From the NCBI RefSeq assembly GCF_008271805.1, contig NZ_VSRY01000167.1, positions 4,900-68,899 of the forward strand: DNA of 64,000 bases. Direction: 5' to 3'. Positions 24,676 to 34,587 of the stretch are shown piece after piece (within the stretch, counting starts at the first letter, position 1; every line of letters begins with the position of its first letter). A program made the translations under genes and the position numbers. Source of the stretch: Streptomyces sp. TRM49041 (GTDB taxonomy: Bacteria; Actinomycetota; Actinomycetes; Streptomycetales; Streptomycetaceae). The notes below the pieces were generated by a model. It saw only the letters and a list, made by a program, of their open reading frames with translations, was not told where the DNA came from and did not search any database.

Positions 24676-25431
24676 TCAGATGGAGACGCCCTCGGAGCGC
24701 AGGAACTTGGCCGGGTTCAGCGCGGAGCCGTAGTTCGGGCTCGTACGGATCTCGAAGTGCAGGTGCGGGCCGGACGAGTTGCCGGTGTTGCCCGAGCGGG
24801 CGATGACCTGGCCGGTCTTGACCTTGGCGCCGACCTTGACGTTGATCTTCGACAGGTGGGCGTACTGGGAGTACGTGCCGTTCGGGTGCTTGAGCACGAC
24901 GGCGTTGCCGTACGCCGGGCCGTCGCCGCCGCCGTTGGGGCCGGCCTTGACGACGACGCCGCTGTGGGCGGCCTTGACCGGGGTGCCGACCGGGACGGCG
25001 AAGTCCTGGCCGGAGTGCTTGTTCGTCCACATGCCGCCGCCCTGGGCGAAGCTGGCGGTCAGCTTGTAGCCGGTGACGGGCTTGACCCAGCTCACGGCCT
25101 TCTTCGCGGCGGCCTTCTTGGCGGCGGCGGCCTTGGCGGCCGCGGCCTTCTTCGCGGCGGCCTGCTTCGCGGCGGCGGCCTTGACGGCCGCGGCCTGCGC
25201 CTTGACGGCCTGCGCCTTGGCGGCCTGGGCGGCGGCGGCCTCCTGGGCGGCCATGGACTGGGCCTTCGCCTGGGCGGCGACGGCGGACGCGGTGTTCACG
25301 GCGAGCGGGGCCGACTGGGCCTCGGCCGCGACGGCCGACGCACCGGCTCCGAACACCATCGCGGCTCCCATGCCGGCGGCGGCGAGAGCGACGACGGCGT
25401 TACGGGCGGGGTGGTTGGCGCGCTGCGACAT
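24676..25431 (-). CDS. Secreted M23 family metallopeptidase
   Basis: This is a LytM-type peptidoglycan endopeptidase of 251 residues. An N-terminal signal peptide (AVVALAAAGMGAAMVFGAGASAVAA) precedes an Ala/Lys-rich helical region of about 70 residues with KAAAAK repeats, probably a stalk or wall-binding coiled coil. The C-terminal catalytic domain has the zinc ligands in HSGQDF and HLHFEI. ATG at 25431 has a GGAGG ribosome binding site. It faces the PBP4-like gene across a 445-bp divergent region with several palindromes. Confidence 0.9.
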   Translation of the reverse strand: MSQRANHPARNAVVALAAAGMGAAMVFGAGASAVAAEAQSAPLAVNTASAVAAQAKAQSMAAQEAAAAQAAKAQAVKAQAAAVKAAAAKQAAAKKAAAAKAAAAKKAAAKKAVSWVKPVTGYKLTASFAQGGGMWTNKHSGQDFAVPVGTPVKAAHSGVVVKAGPNGGGDGPAYGNAVVLKHPNGTYSQYAHLSKINVKVGAKVKTGQVIARSGNTGNSSGPHLHFEIRTSPNYGSALNPAKFLRSEGVSI

Positions 25432-25541
25432 ACGGGGAGGACCTCCGTGCTGGGGGCAAGAACCGACCCGACGCGAGCGGCGCGCCGGGCTTCTGGTCAT
25501 CCTTGGTACCGGCTTCTCCCGTCCTGCCCCAAAAGCCCGAT

Positions 25542-25565
25542 CTACGACATACGGTCGTAGTACGA
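25542..25565. promoter_or_regulatory. Overlapping palindromes upstream of the M23 peptidase gene
   Basis: CTACGAC-N5-GTCGTAG (25542-25560) is a perfect inverted repeat. It overlaps a second one, TCGTA-G-TACGA (25555-25565). They lie about 110-135 bp upstream of the M23 start in the divergent region. They look like operator half-sites, but no regulator can be named. Confidence 0.45.
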
Positions 25566-25593
25566 GCGATGTGACGCGCACACTTGACGCCAC

Positions 25594-25613
25594 GGGCGAT
25601 GGCCCTATCGCCC
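25594..25613. repeat. Inverted repeat GGGCGAT-N6-ATCGCCC
   Basis: A perfect 7-bp inverted repeat with a 6-nt loop lies next to a short AT-rich stretch (CTATAGATATG) in the middle of the divergent region between the M23 and PBP4-like genes. The remainder of 25432-25876 shows no gene. The promoters of both flanking genes must lie here, but I could not fix them. Confidence 0.4.
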
Positions 25614-25876
25614 TATAGATATGCACTCAAAAGGGACAATCGGCCCGCATGTCCAAGGCGTACGCGCCCTGCCGCCCCCTCCGGCCGCAGGCCCCGCGCC
25701 CCACCCCCGCCCGAACGGCCGACACACCGCCTCCCACGGCACCCGACCTGGAGATCAACGGGCCCCGGGCTTCACTAATCCCCCTAGTACGTCCGAAATG
25801 CCCTGTGCGCATCGTCACGGCGAACCGCGCAACGCCTACTTCCTGAGCAGCGTCGGCTCCGGGATGCTCGGGTCCC

Positions 25877-27514
25877 ATGAGACCCGTGACGCGCACCACA
25901 AAGCCGCGTAAGTCGCTGATCCGTGGCACCGCCCTCGGCCTCGCCGCGCTCCTCACCTGGACGATGCTGGGCCTGGCCGGGCCACCCGCCGACGCGGGCC
26001 CGTCCGACACCGGCCTCAAGGGCGCCATCGACGAGATCCTCACCGACCCCCGCCTCGACGGAGGCGCCGCGGGCGTCGTCGTCGCCGACGCCACGACCGG
26101 GGACACCCTCTACCAGCGCGACGGCGGCGACCGCCTCATGCCGGCCTCCAACACCAAGATCCCCACCTCGGTGGCGGCCATGGCCCTCCTCGGCCCCGAC
26201 TACCGGTTCCGTACGGAGGTGCTGTCCACCGGCCGGCAGCGCGCCGGTGTCCTCCACGGCGACCTCTACCTGCGCGGCACCGGCGACCCGACCACGCTCG
26301 CCGCCGACTACGACCGGCTCGCCGCCCGCGTCGCCGCCGCCGGCGTCAGGTGGGTCACCGGCCGCCTCGTCGCCGACGACACCCGCTTCGACACCCACCG
26401 CCTGGGCCGCTCCTGGGCCGCCGACGACGAGTCGTCGTACTACTCCGCGCAGATCTCCGCGCTCACCCTCGCCCCGGACACGGACTACGACTCGGGCACC
26501 GTCGTCGTCGAGGCCGCCGCGGCCACGTCCGCGGGCCGGCGGCCCTCGGTCACACTCACCCCGAAGACCGACTACGTACGCGTCGACAACCGCGCCACCA
26601 CCGTCGGCGCCGGGCGCCCCGACACCCTCACCGTCGAGCGCGCCCACGGCACGAACACCATCGTCATCAGCGGCGAGATCCCCGTCGGTGCCTCCCCCAC
26701 CAAGGAGTGGATCACCGTCGACGAGCCGACCGGCTACGCCGCCGCCGTGTTCGCCGACGCCCTCGCCGCCCACGGTGTACACGTCACCGGCCCCACCCGG
26801 CTCGGCGTACGGACCCCGTCGTCGGCCAAGCCCCTGGCCACGCACCGCTCCATGCCGCTCAAGGAGCTGATGCTGCCCTTCATGAAGCTGTCCAACAACA
26901 TGCACGCCGAGGCCCTGACTAAGGCCATCGGCCATGAGATCTCCGGCGGCGGCAGCTGGGACGCGGGCCTCGCCGCCATCGACGCGTACCTGGCGAAGGA
27001 GGGTGTGGACACCGCGCAGCTCCGCCAGGTCGACGGCTCCGGCCTGTCCCGGATGAACCTGTTCCCCGCCGCCCAGCTCGCGCGGCTCCTCCTCGCCGTG
27101 CAGGACGCCCCCTGGTACGCGGACTGGTACGCGTCGCTCCCCGTGGCCTGCGCCCCGGACCGCGCCGTCGGCGGCACCCTGCGCCGCCGCATGTGCGACA
27201 CCCCTGCCGCCCTGAACGCCCGCGGCAAGACCGGCACGCTGACCGGCGCGTCCGCCCTGTCGGGGTACGTCACTGACGCGGGCGGCCGCCGCCTCGTCTA
27301 CACCGTCGTCCTCAACAACCACCTGGCGCCGTCGGTGAAGAGCATCGAGGACGCCGTCGTCGTGACGCTCGCGTCCTCCGACACGGCGGCCGGCACGATC
27401 GCCCCGGCCAGGCCCCGCAGCGAGCCCCGCAGCGAGCCCCGCAACCAGCCCCGCGTCATGGACGCGTCGCCCGGCGTCGAATGCACCTGGCGGAAACCCG
27501 GGCTGTTCTGCTGA
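25877..27514 (+). CDS. dacB: D-alanyl-D-alanine carboxypeptidase/endopeptidase (PBP4, DacB family)
   Basis: This S13 penicillin-binding protein trims or cleaves peptidoglycan cross-links outside the membrane. The 545-residue protein has a signal or anchor segment (GTALGLAALLTWTMLGLAG). The active-site motifs are SxxK as SNTK (91-94), SxN in KLSNNMH and KTG in RGKTGTL. The insertion between SxxK and SxN is typical of PBP4. The C-terminal tail holds SEPR repeats and ends with Cys residues. Only 41 bp separate it from the trypco2 gene, so read-through is possible. A second dacB near ftsH-tilS may exist outside the window. Confidence 0.9.
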   Translation: MRPVTRTTKPRKSLIRGTALGLAALLTWTMLGLAGPPADAGPSDTGLKGAIDEILTDPRLDGGAAGVVVADATTGDTLYQRDGGDRLMPASNTKIPTSVAAMALLGPDYRFRTEVLSTGRQRAGVLHGDLYLRGTGDPTTLAADYDRLAARVAAAGVRWVTGRLVADDTRFDTHRLGRSWAADDESSYYSAQISALTLAPDTDYDSGTVVVEAAAATSAGRRPSVTLTPKTDYVRVDNRATTVGAGRPDTLTVERAHGTNTIVISGEIPVGASPTKEWITVDEPTGYAAAVFADALAAHGVHVTGPTRLGVRTPSSAKPLATHRSMPLKELMLPFMKLSNNMHAEALTKAIGHEISGGGSWDAGLAAIDAYLAKEGVDTAQLRQVDGSGLSRMNLFPAAQLARLLLAVQDAPWYADWYASLPVACAPDRAVGGTLRRRMCDTPAALNARGKTGTLTGASALSGYVTDAGGRRLVYTVVLNNHLAPSVKSIEDAVVVTLASSDTAAGTIAPARPRSEPRSEPRNQPRVMDASPGVECTWRKPGLFC

Positions 27515-27524
27515 AGCCCCGTCA

Positions 27525-27553
27525 CCCGGACCGTACGGCGGGTACGGTCCGGG
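27525..27553 (+). promoter_or_regulatory. Perfect 12-bp hairpin abutting the trypco2 start codon
   Basis: CCCGGACCGTAC (27525-27536) and GTACGGTCCGGG (27542-27553) form a perfect 12-bp stem with a 5-nt loop, ending 2 nt before the ATG at 27556. The right arm contains TACGGT (27543-27548), which sits 7 nt before the ATG like the other leaderless -10 elements in this window. No ribosome binding site is visible. The element could terminate dacB transcription, serve as an operator over the -10, or hide the start region of a read-through mRNA. Confidence 0.65.
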
Positions 27554-27555
27554 CC

Positions 27556-27891
27556 ATGACCGACATCGAACTGGCCGACGCCATCGCCTCCGTACGCGAC
27601 CAGCTCATCGACGCCGCCAACCGCGCCACCGGACACCCCGTCGCCTTCGAGATGGGCGAGATCGAGATGGAGTTCACGATCGAACTCCGCAAGGAGATCA
27701 AGGGCGGGACGAAGGTCAAGGCGTGGGTGGTGGAGGCGGGCGCCGACGGCACCCGCGCCTCGGGCCGCACCCACCGGGTGGCCTTCACCCTCAAGCCCCA
27801 GGACGCGCGGACGGGGCAGGCGTGGAAGGTGGGCAGCGACGACGCGGGCGTGGATATGGGTGACTTCGGCGGCGCGCTGGAGCCGCGTTGA
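27556..27891 (+). CDS. Trypsin-co-occurring domain 2 (trypco2) protein
   Basis: This 111-residue single-domain protein matches the trypco2 family as I know it. It starts IELADAIASVRDQL, then has beta strands with alternating charges (FEMGEIEMEFTIEL) and ends with KAWVVEAGADGTR and THRVAFTLKP. The family is defined by its habit of neighbouring trypsin-like proteases in NTP-dependent conflict systems described by the Aravind group. The stop codon overlaps the TTG start of the protease-NACHT gene, so the two are translationally coupled. It may bind or regulate the protease, but this is inferred. Confidence 0.85.
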   Translation: MTDIELADAIASVRDQLIDAANRATGHPVAFEMGEIEMEFTIELRKEIKGGTKVKAWVVEAGADGTRASGRTHRVAFTLKPQDARTGQAWKVGSDDAGVDMGDFGGALEPR

Positions 27892-30755
27892 GCCGGCGGG
27901 CCGCCGTCGCCGTCCTGGGCGAGCGGCGGCAGGGCACCGGGGCGGCGCTCGCCCCGGGCACCGTGCTGACCGCCGCACACGTCCTCGACGGCAGGACCGT
28001 CTGCGACATCGCGTTCCCCGGCCACGAGCGACGGTTCGCGGGCACCGTGGTCTGGTCCGACGATCGGCTGGACGCCGCTCTGGTCCACCTCACCCAGTAC
28101 CCGACGCGCTACTGGTACCGGTCCACGCCGCTCAGGCTGGCCACCGACCGCCCCGTGCCGCGCTGCGAGATCGTCGGCCTGCCGCACGTCCAGCGGTACG
28201 ACGGCGACCGGAAGCCGGACCTGGACCAGTACACGGGGACCGTCCTGCCCTTGGCCGGACTCATCCAGCGGACCATGGTCTTCGAGTTCGACCGCCCTCC
28301 GGCCGTCGAGCGGGCGGACGGCCGCTCACCGCTCGCCGGGCTCTCCGGCGCCCCGGTGTTCGCGGGCGACGGCCTGCTCGGCATCGTCAAGGAGGTCCCG
28401 CCTGGGCGCGGGCACCGCAGAGTCCACTGCGTCCCCCTCGGCGCACTCGCCCGGGACGCGGGATTCCGGAACGCGTACGCCCTGGTCGTCGGCTCTCCCC
28501 TGCCCAACCGGCTGACGACGGTGACCGGCGCCCACCCGGAGGACCGGGCGTACGCCGAGGAGTACGCGGAGGCGCTGGGCGCCGCGTACCGCCGTACGAA
28601 GATCTTCGGCCTGGACGAGCTGGGGCGGCGGGGCTCGGAGTGGGACCTGGACACGGCATACCTGTCCCTGGAGGCGACGCCCCACGATCCGGCCCCTCAG
28701 CGGATCGAGGACCTGCTGGGCTCCCGCCCCCGGGTGCTGCTCCGGGGTGACGCGGGCGCCGGGAAGACGACCCTGGTGTGGTGGCTGGCCGCCCACGCGG
28801 CGGCGGGCACGCTCGGCCCGGAGCTGGACGAACTGAACGGCCTCGTACCCTTCGTGCTGCCGCTGCGGTCCTTACGCGCGCGAGGGGGCGCCTTCCCGAC
28901 CCCGGCGGAGCTGCCGGGCGCGGCGCGGCTGCCGGTGGACGCGCCGCCGGACGGCTGGGCGGGCCGGGTCCTCAAGGCGGGCACCGGGCTGCTCCTCGTG
29001 GACGGCCTGGACGAGGTGCCGCAGGAGGACCGGGAGGCGGCGCACGCGTGGCTCTCCGCCCTTCTGGACCGTTTCCCGGGCACCCGCTGCCTCGTGACCG
29101 TACGCCCGCTCGCCGTGGAACCGGCGTGGCTGGAGCAGGCGGGCTTCGAGGAGCTGACCCTCCTGCCCATGCGGGACGGGGACATCAGGGCCTTCGTCGC
29201 CGCCTGGCACCGTGCGGCCCGCCTGGACGCGGACCCCGTCCATGAGGACCTGGACGACCTCGAACGCGACCTGTCCCAGCAGTTCGAGCAGAACCCGACC
29301 CTCAGCGACCTGGCCCGCACCCCGCTCCTCTGCGCCGTCGTCTGCGCCCTGCACCGGCTGCGGCAGGGCTTCCTCCCGGAGACCCGCTGGGCGCTGTACG
29401 AGTCGGCCCTCCAGATGCTGCTGGGCGCCCGCGACAAGCGCCGCAGCGTGGCGGCTCCCGAGGGCATCGCGCTGTCGGTGGAGGAGCACTCGCAGCTGCT
29501 CCAGCGCGTGGCGGCCTGGCTGGTGCGCGGCGGCCAGACGGAGTTCACCCGCGATCAGGTCCTCCACCAGCTGAACCGCGCCCTCCCCGGCATGCCCCGC
29601 GTACGGGAACAGGGCACCCCCGAGGCGGTCCTCACCCACCTCCTCAACCGCAGCGGTCTCCTCCAGGAGCGCGCGGACGGCGTGTTCCAGTTCGCCCACC
29701 GCACCTTCCAGGACTTCCTGTCCGCGAAGGAGTTCGTCGAGGACGACAACATCAAGGAGATGCTCGGCCACAGCCACGACCAGCAGTGGCACGACGTCCT
29801 GCTGCTGGCGGCCGGCCACTGCACCCGCCGCCAGCTCCCGGTCCTGGTGAACGGCATCCTCCGCGCGGGCGACACCGCCAAGGGCGACCGCCGCACCACG
29901 CTGTACGTCCTGGCGGCCCTGTGCGCCCAGCACGCCGCCTGGCTGGACGAGCCGACCCACGAGCGGACGCGGAAGGCCGTACGGAGCGTCCTGCCGCCCG
30001 GCAACCACACGCAGCTGCGCGAGCTGGCACGCCTCGGCCCGTACGTACTGCCGCTCCTGCCGGAACCGGGCGCCCAGTTCGACGAGGAGAACCGGACGCT
30101 GCGGATGATCCACGAGGTGGGCGGTCACGCGGCCGTTCCGCACGCCCGGCGATTCGCCGAGGCCGGCGCACCCGCCTCGCTGTTCACGTCCGACTGGGAC
30201 CGCTACCCCGCCCGTGAGTACGCGCGCGAGGTGCTCGCCCTGCTCGATCTCCAGTACGCACCCGTCCTGGTGTCGGCCCGGGCCCAGCTGGTGCAGCTGG
30301 CCGGTCTCCGTGAGGCCGGGAGCGTCATCGTGTCGGGGGACTTCGGCGACGCCGAGCTGGCCGACGCACTCGAGGGGTACCCCGCCCGGCGTGTCCGGAT
30401 CCAGGACAACCGCCTCGTGAGCGACCTGCGTTTCCTGGGGCGCTGCCCCGGCATCCAGGAGCTGGCGCTGAGCCACTGCCCCGCGCTGCCACCCGATGCC
30501 CTGGCCGGCGGCCCCGTCGGTCTCCGCAGCGTCCACCTCACCGCCGTACGCCTCTCCACGCGTGGCTTGGAGGCGCTGGCGACACTGCCCGGGCTGCGCT
30601 CGCTGGTCGTCGAGTACCCGCTCCTGGAGGAGGAGGGGCTCGACCTCAAGCCCCTGCACGGCATCCCTGCCCCCGGCGTGCACATCAAGGGTGTTCCCAA
30701 GAGCCGGATCAGCGGCCGCCGCCCACTCGGCGACCGCCTTGCCATCACGCCGTAG
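27888..30755 (+). CDS. Trypsin-like protease - NACHT NTPase - LRR-like repeat protein
   Basis: This 955-residue protein has an NLR-like layout. Residues 1-200 form a trypsin-like serine protease with triad candidates His31 (TAAHVLDG), Asp62 (RLDAALVHL) and Ser153 (GLSGAPV). A linker leads to a NACHT NTPase with Walker A GDAGAGKTT (287-295) and Walker B LLLVDGLDEVP (368-378), followed by sensor and winged-helix-like regions including FQFAHRTFQDFLSAKEF. The C-terminal 150 residues show leucine-rich repeat-like periodicity (IQELALSHCPALPPDAL, LRSVHLTAVRLSTRGLEAL). The TTG start overlaps the trypco2 stop and has GGAG 5 nt upstream. It probably acts as a triggered effector in antiphage defence. 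Confidence 0.87.
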   Translation: MSRRAAVAVLGERRQGTGAALAPGTVLTAAHVLDGRTVCDIAFPGHERRFAGTVVWSDDRLDAALVHLTQYPTRYWYRSTPLRLATDRPVPRCEIVGLPHVQRYDGDRKPDLDQYTGTVLPLAGLIQRTMVFEFDRPPAVERADGRSPLAGLSGAPVFAGDGLLGIVKEVPPGRGHRRVHCVPLGALARDAGFRNAYALVVGSPLPNRLTTVTGAHPEDRAYAEEYAEALGAAYRRTKIFGLDELGRRGSEWDLDTAYLSLEATPHDPAPQRIEDLLGSRPRVLLRGDAGAGKTTLVWWLAAHAAAGTLGPELDELNGLVPFVLPLRSLRARGGAFPTPAELPGAARLPVDAPPDGWAGRVLKAGTGLLLVDGLDEVPQEDREAAHAWLSALLDRFPGTRCLVTVRPLAVEPAWLEQAGFEELTLLPMRDGDIRAFVAAWHRAARLDADPVHEDLDDLERDLSQQFEQNPTLSDLARTPLLCAVVCALHRLRQGFLPETRWALYESALQMLLGARDKRRSVAAPEGIALSVEEHSQLLQRVAAWLVRGGQTEFTRDQVLHQLNRALPGMPRVREQGTPEAVLTHLLNRSGLLQERADGVFQFAHRTFQDFLSAKEFVEDDNIKEMLGHSHDQQWHDVLLLAAGHCTRRQLPVLVNGILRAGDTAKGDRRTTLYVLAALCAQHAAWLDEPTHERTRKAVRSVLPPGNHTQLRELARLGPYVLPLLPEPGAQFDEENRTLRMIHEVGGHAAVPHARRFAEAGAPASLFTSDWDRYPAREYAREVLALLDLQYAPVLVSARAQLVQLAGLREAGSVIVSGDFGDAELADALEGYPARRVRIQDNRLVSDLRFLGRCPGIQELALSHCPALPPDALAGGPVGLRSVHLTAVRLSTRGLEALATLPGLRSLVVEYPLLEEEGLDLKPLHGIPAPGVHIKGVPKSRISGRRPLGDRLAITP

Positions 30756-30767
30756 GCACATCGAAAG

Positions 30768-30809
30768 GGGCCCGCCCCGGACCGTGCGTACACGGTACGG
30801 GGCGGGCCC
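30768..30809. terminator. Strong bidirectional hairpin terminator
   Basis: A 19-bp stem with a single mismatch and a 4-nt loop (CGTA) is formed by 30768-30786 and 30791-30809. It lies 12 nt after the protease-NACHT stop and 52 nt after the clpC stop on the other strand, so it can stop transcription from both sides. Flanking U-tracts are absent. Confidence 0.8.
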
Positions 30810-30861
30810 TCAGTCGCTGTGCGCTGTGCGCTACGCGCCTGCGTTACAGCTCAGCGCGGCG

Positions 30862-33387
<2,526 letters not shown>

Positions 33388-33754
33388 CGTTAATCGCTCC
33401 TCAGAGCGGTCAGGCAGTAAGGGGTCGGTCCCCTCCCTGTCCTTCCGCAGCTTAGTCCCGCAAGCGGGGACCGCTCATTCCAACTGCCGACACCCGTCGA
33501 TGGCCTCCTGACCCGAACGCCGACAAATGCTCCAACCCGATGGTGCGAGACGATGTTCCCGCAGGCCAGGCAGATACCCGCACCGGCACTACGCCGATGG
33601 CGAACGTGAGATGCCCGGCGCCGCGTGTCGCCCCTCCCCACAAGGGTTGTCTTACCCGTAAGCACTGACAGTCCATGCGGCACACCACCGTCGCCTCAGC
33701 TACGGGCGAACATCCTTGCGCCGGGGAACGTGCCCGCACACCGCCGACTCAAAG
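33388..33754. other. Divergent intergenic region upstream of clpC
   Basis: No gene is visible in this stretch. The clpC promoter must lie here. A CGC-N5-GCG element within CGCCGATGGCGAAC (33592-33605) reads GTTCGC-N5-GCG on the clpC strand and resembles the ClgR operator. A possible -10 TATCTG follows at about 33576-33571. Another small palindrome, CTTACCCGTAAG, occurs at 33651-33662. Confidence 0.4.
33592..33605 (-). promoter_or_regulatory. Candidate ClgR-binding site upstream of clpC
   Basis: On the minus strand the sequence is GTTCGCCATCGGCG, a CGC-N5-GCG core with the GTTCGC left half reported for actinobacterial ClgR sites as I recall them. It lies about 205 bp upstream of the clpC start and directly upstream of a possible -10 hexamer, which suits an activator. 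The exact consensus spacing is from memory. Confidence 0.4.
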
Positions 33755-33784
33755 ACGCACAGTGATCGCTAACGCACTGTGCGT
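33755..33784 (+). promoter_or_regulatory. 30-bp palindrome in the promoter of the gene at 33817
   Basis: ACGCACAGTG (33755-33764) and CACTGTGCGT (33775-33784) are perfect 10-bp inverted repeats separated by 10 nt, the spacing of two adjacent major-groove contacts. A possible -10 TAACCT starts at the last base of the palindrome (33784-33789). A dimeric regulator bound here would cover the promoter spacer. The downstream start is only about 30 nt away. Confidence 0.6.
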
Positions 33785-33816
33785 AACCTTCCTGGGGTGT
33801 CGGGAGTTCCCCGGGC

Positions 33817-34587
33817 ATGGCCCGCACCGTCCCTGCTCCGCGCAAGCCCCCGCGCACGCCGCTCGGCGGCTGCCGTGCGGCGGGTCCGTCTGTCGCGCGG
33901 TGGTACGAGGACGAGCTGGACTGGGCCACGGACGGCGGGCCGCCGGTGCGGCTGCTGACCGGTCTCCGCTTCGACGTCCTGGACCTTCCGGCCGCCGCCG
34001 GGTTCTCCGTGCTGCGGCGGGTGGACGGCGGCTTGCCCAAGGGGCCCATGGGGCGTGGGAGGCCCGTCGGGCCCGTGGCGCTCACCGGGAGCCGCATGCG
34101 GTTCCTGGTGGCCGCGGGGAGCGCGGAGGAGTTCCCCGGCCTCCTCGACTGGCTCGAGTGGGGCGGTGTCGCCCTCGACCTGGCCGCCTGGGGAGCGGGC
34201 GGCCGGATGACCGCCCCCACTCCCCCAGGGTGGGACGTATCCGGCGCGCCCGGTGCTTCCGTGTGGCTGCGGCCGCCCGAGCCGGGGCGCGAGGTGGAGC
34301 CCACCCTCGTGGGGCTGCCGGGACTCGCGGACCTCGGCGGGGTCACGGCACCTACGGGCGGTTCAGGGCTCATGCGGCTCGTCGCCGTGGCGGCCGCGGA
34401 GTGCCACCGGACCCGGCTGCTGGCCGCCGGCGCCCGTGACCGTGCACGGGACGGCGCACGTGAAGTGCCCGCCGGTTCGCCCGTGACGACACCCGTACCC
34501 GTGACGGTGCCCGCTACCGTGACGGTGCCCGCGCCGACGCCGGCGTGCGGCGACGTCAGCGGTTGGCGTCCTCGTACGCCTGCTTGA
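33817..34587 (+). CDS. Conserved actinobacterial protein, possible prim-pol-like fragment
   Basis: This 256-residue protein starts with a Pro/Arg-rich stretch. It then has a compact domain (ARWYEDELDWATD, PPVRLLTGLRFDVLDLPAAA, GPVALTGSRMRFLVAAGSAE, FPGLLDWLEWGGVALDL) that recalls the small proteins annotated as bifunctional primase/polymerase-like in Streptomyces. No catalytic acidic triad can be assigned with confidence. The C-terminal tail is Thr/Val/Pro-rich and its last 32 bp overlap the end of lsr2 on the other strand. The conserved place between clpC and lsr2 argues it is real. Function unknown. Confidence 0.6.
   Translation: MARTVPAPRKPPRTPLGGCRAAGPSVARWYEDELDWATDGGPPVRLLTGLRFDVLDLPAAAGFSVLRRVDGGLPKGPMGRGRPVGPVALTGSRMRFLVAAGSAEEFPGLLDWLEWGGVALDLAAWGAGGRMTAPTPPGWDVSGAPGASVWLRPPEPGREVEPTLVGLPGLADLGGVTAPTGGSGLMRLVAVAAAECHRTRLLAAGARDRARDGAREVPAGSPVTTPVPVTVPATVTVPAPTPACGDVSGWRPRTPA

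Noticed and set aside
25432..25660. c-di-AMP (ydaO-type) riboswitch upstream of the M23 peptidase
   Set aside because: Some Streptomyces wall hydrolases have one, and disA is nearby, but I could not find the conserved core motifs or pairing in this leader.
28872..30761. 629-codon minus-strand frame opposite the NACHT gene
   Set aside because: It is a Gln/Arg/His-rich antisense frame caused by GC bias. The opposite strand has clear protease and NACHT motifs.
33651..33662. CTTACCCGTAAG palindrome as an operator
   Set aside because: Only 5-bp arms with a 2-nt centre, not aligned with a recognisable promoter. Too weak to call.
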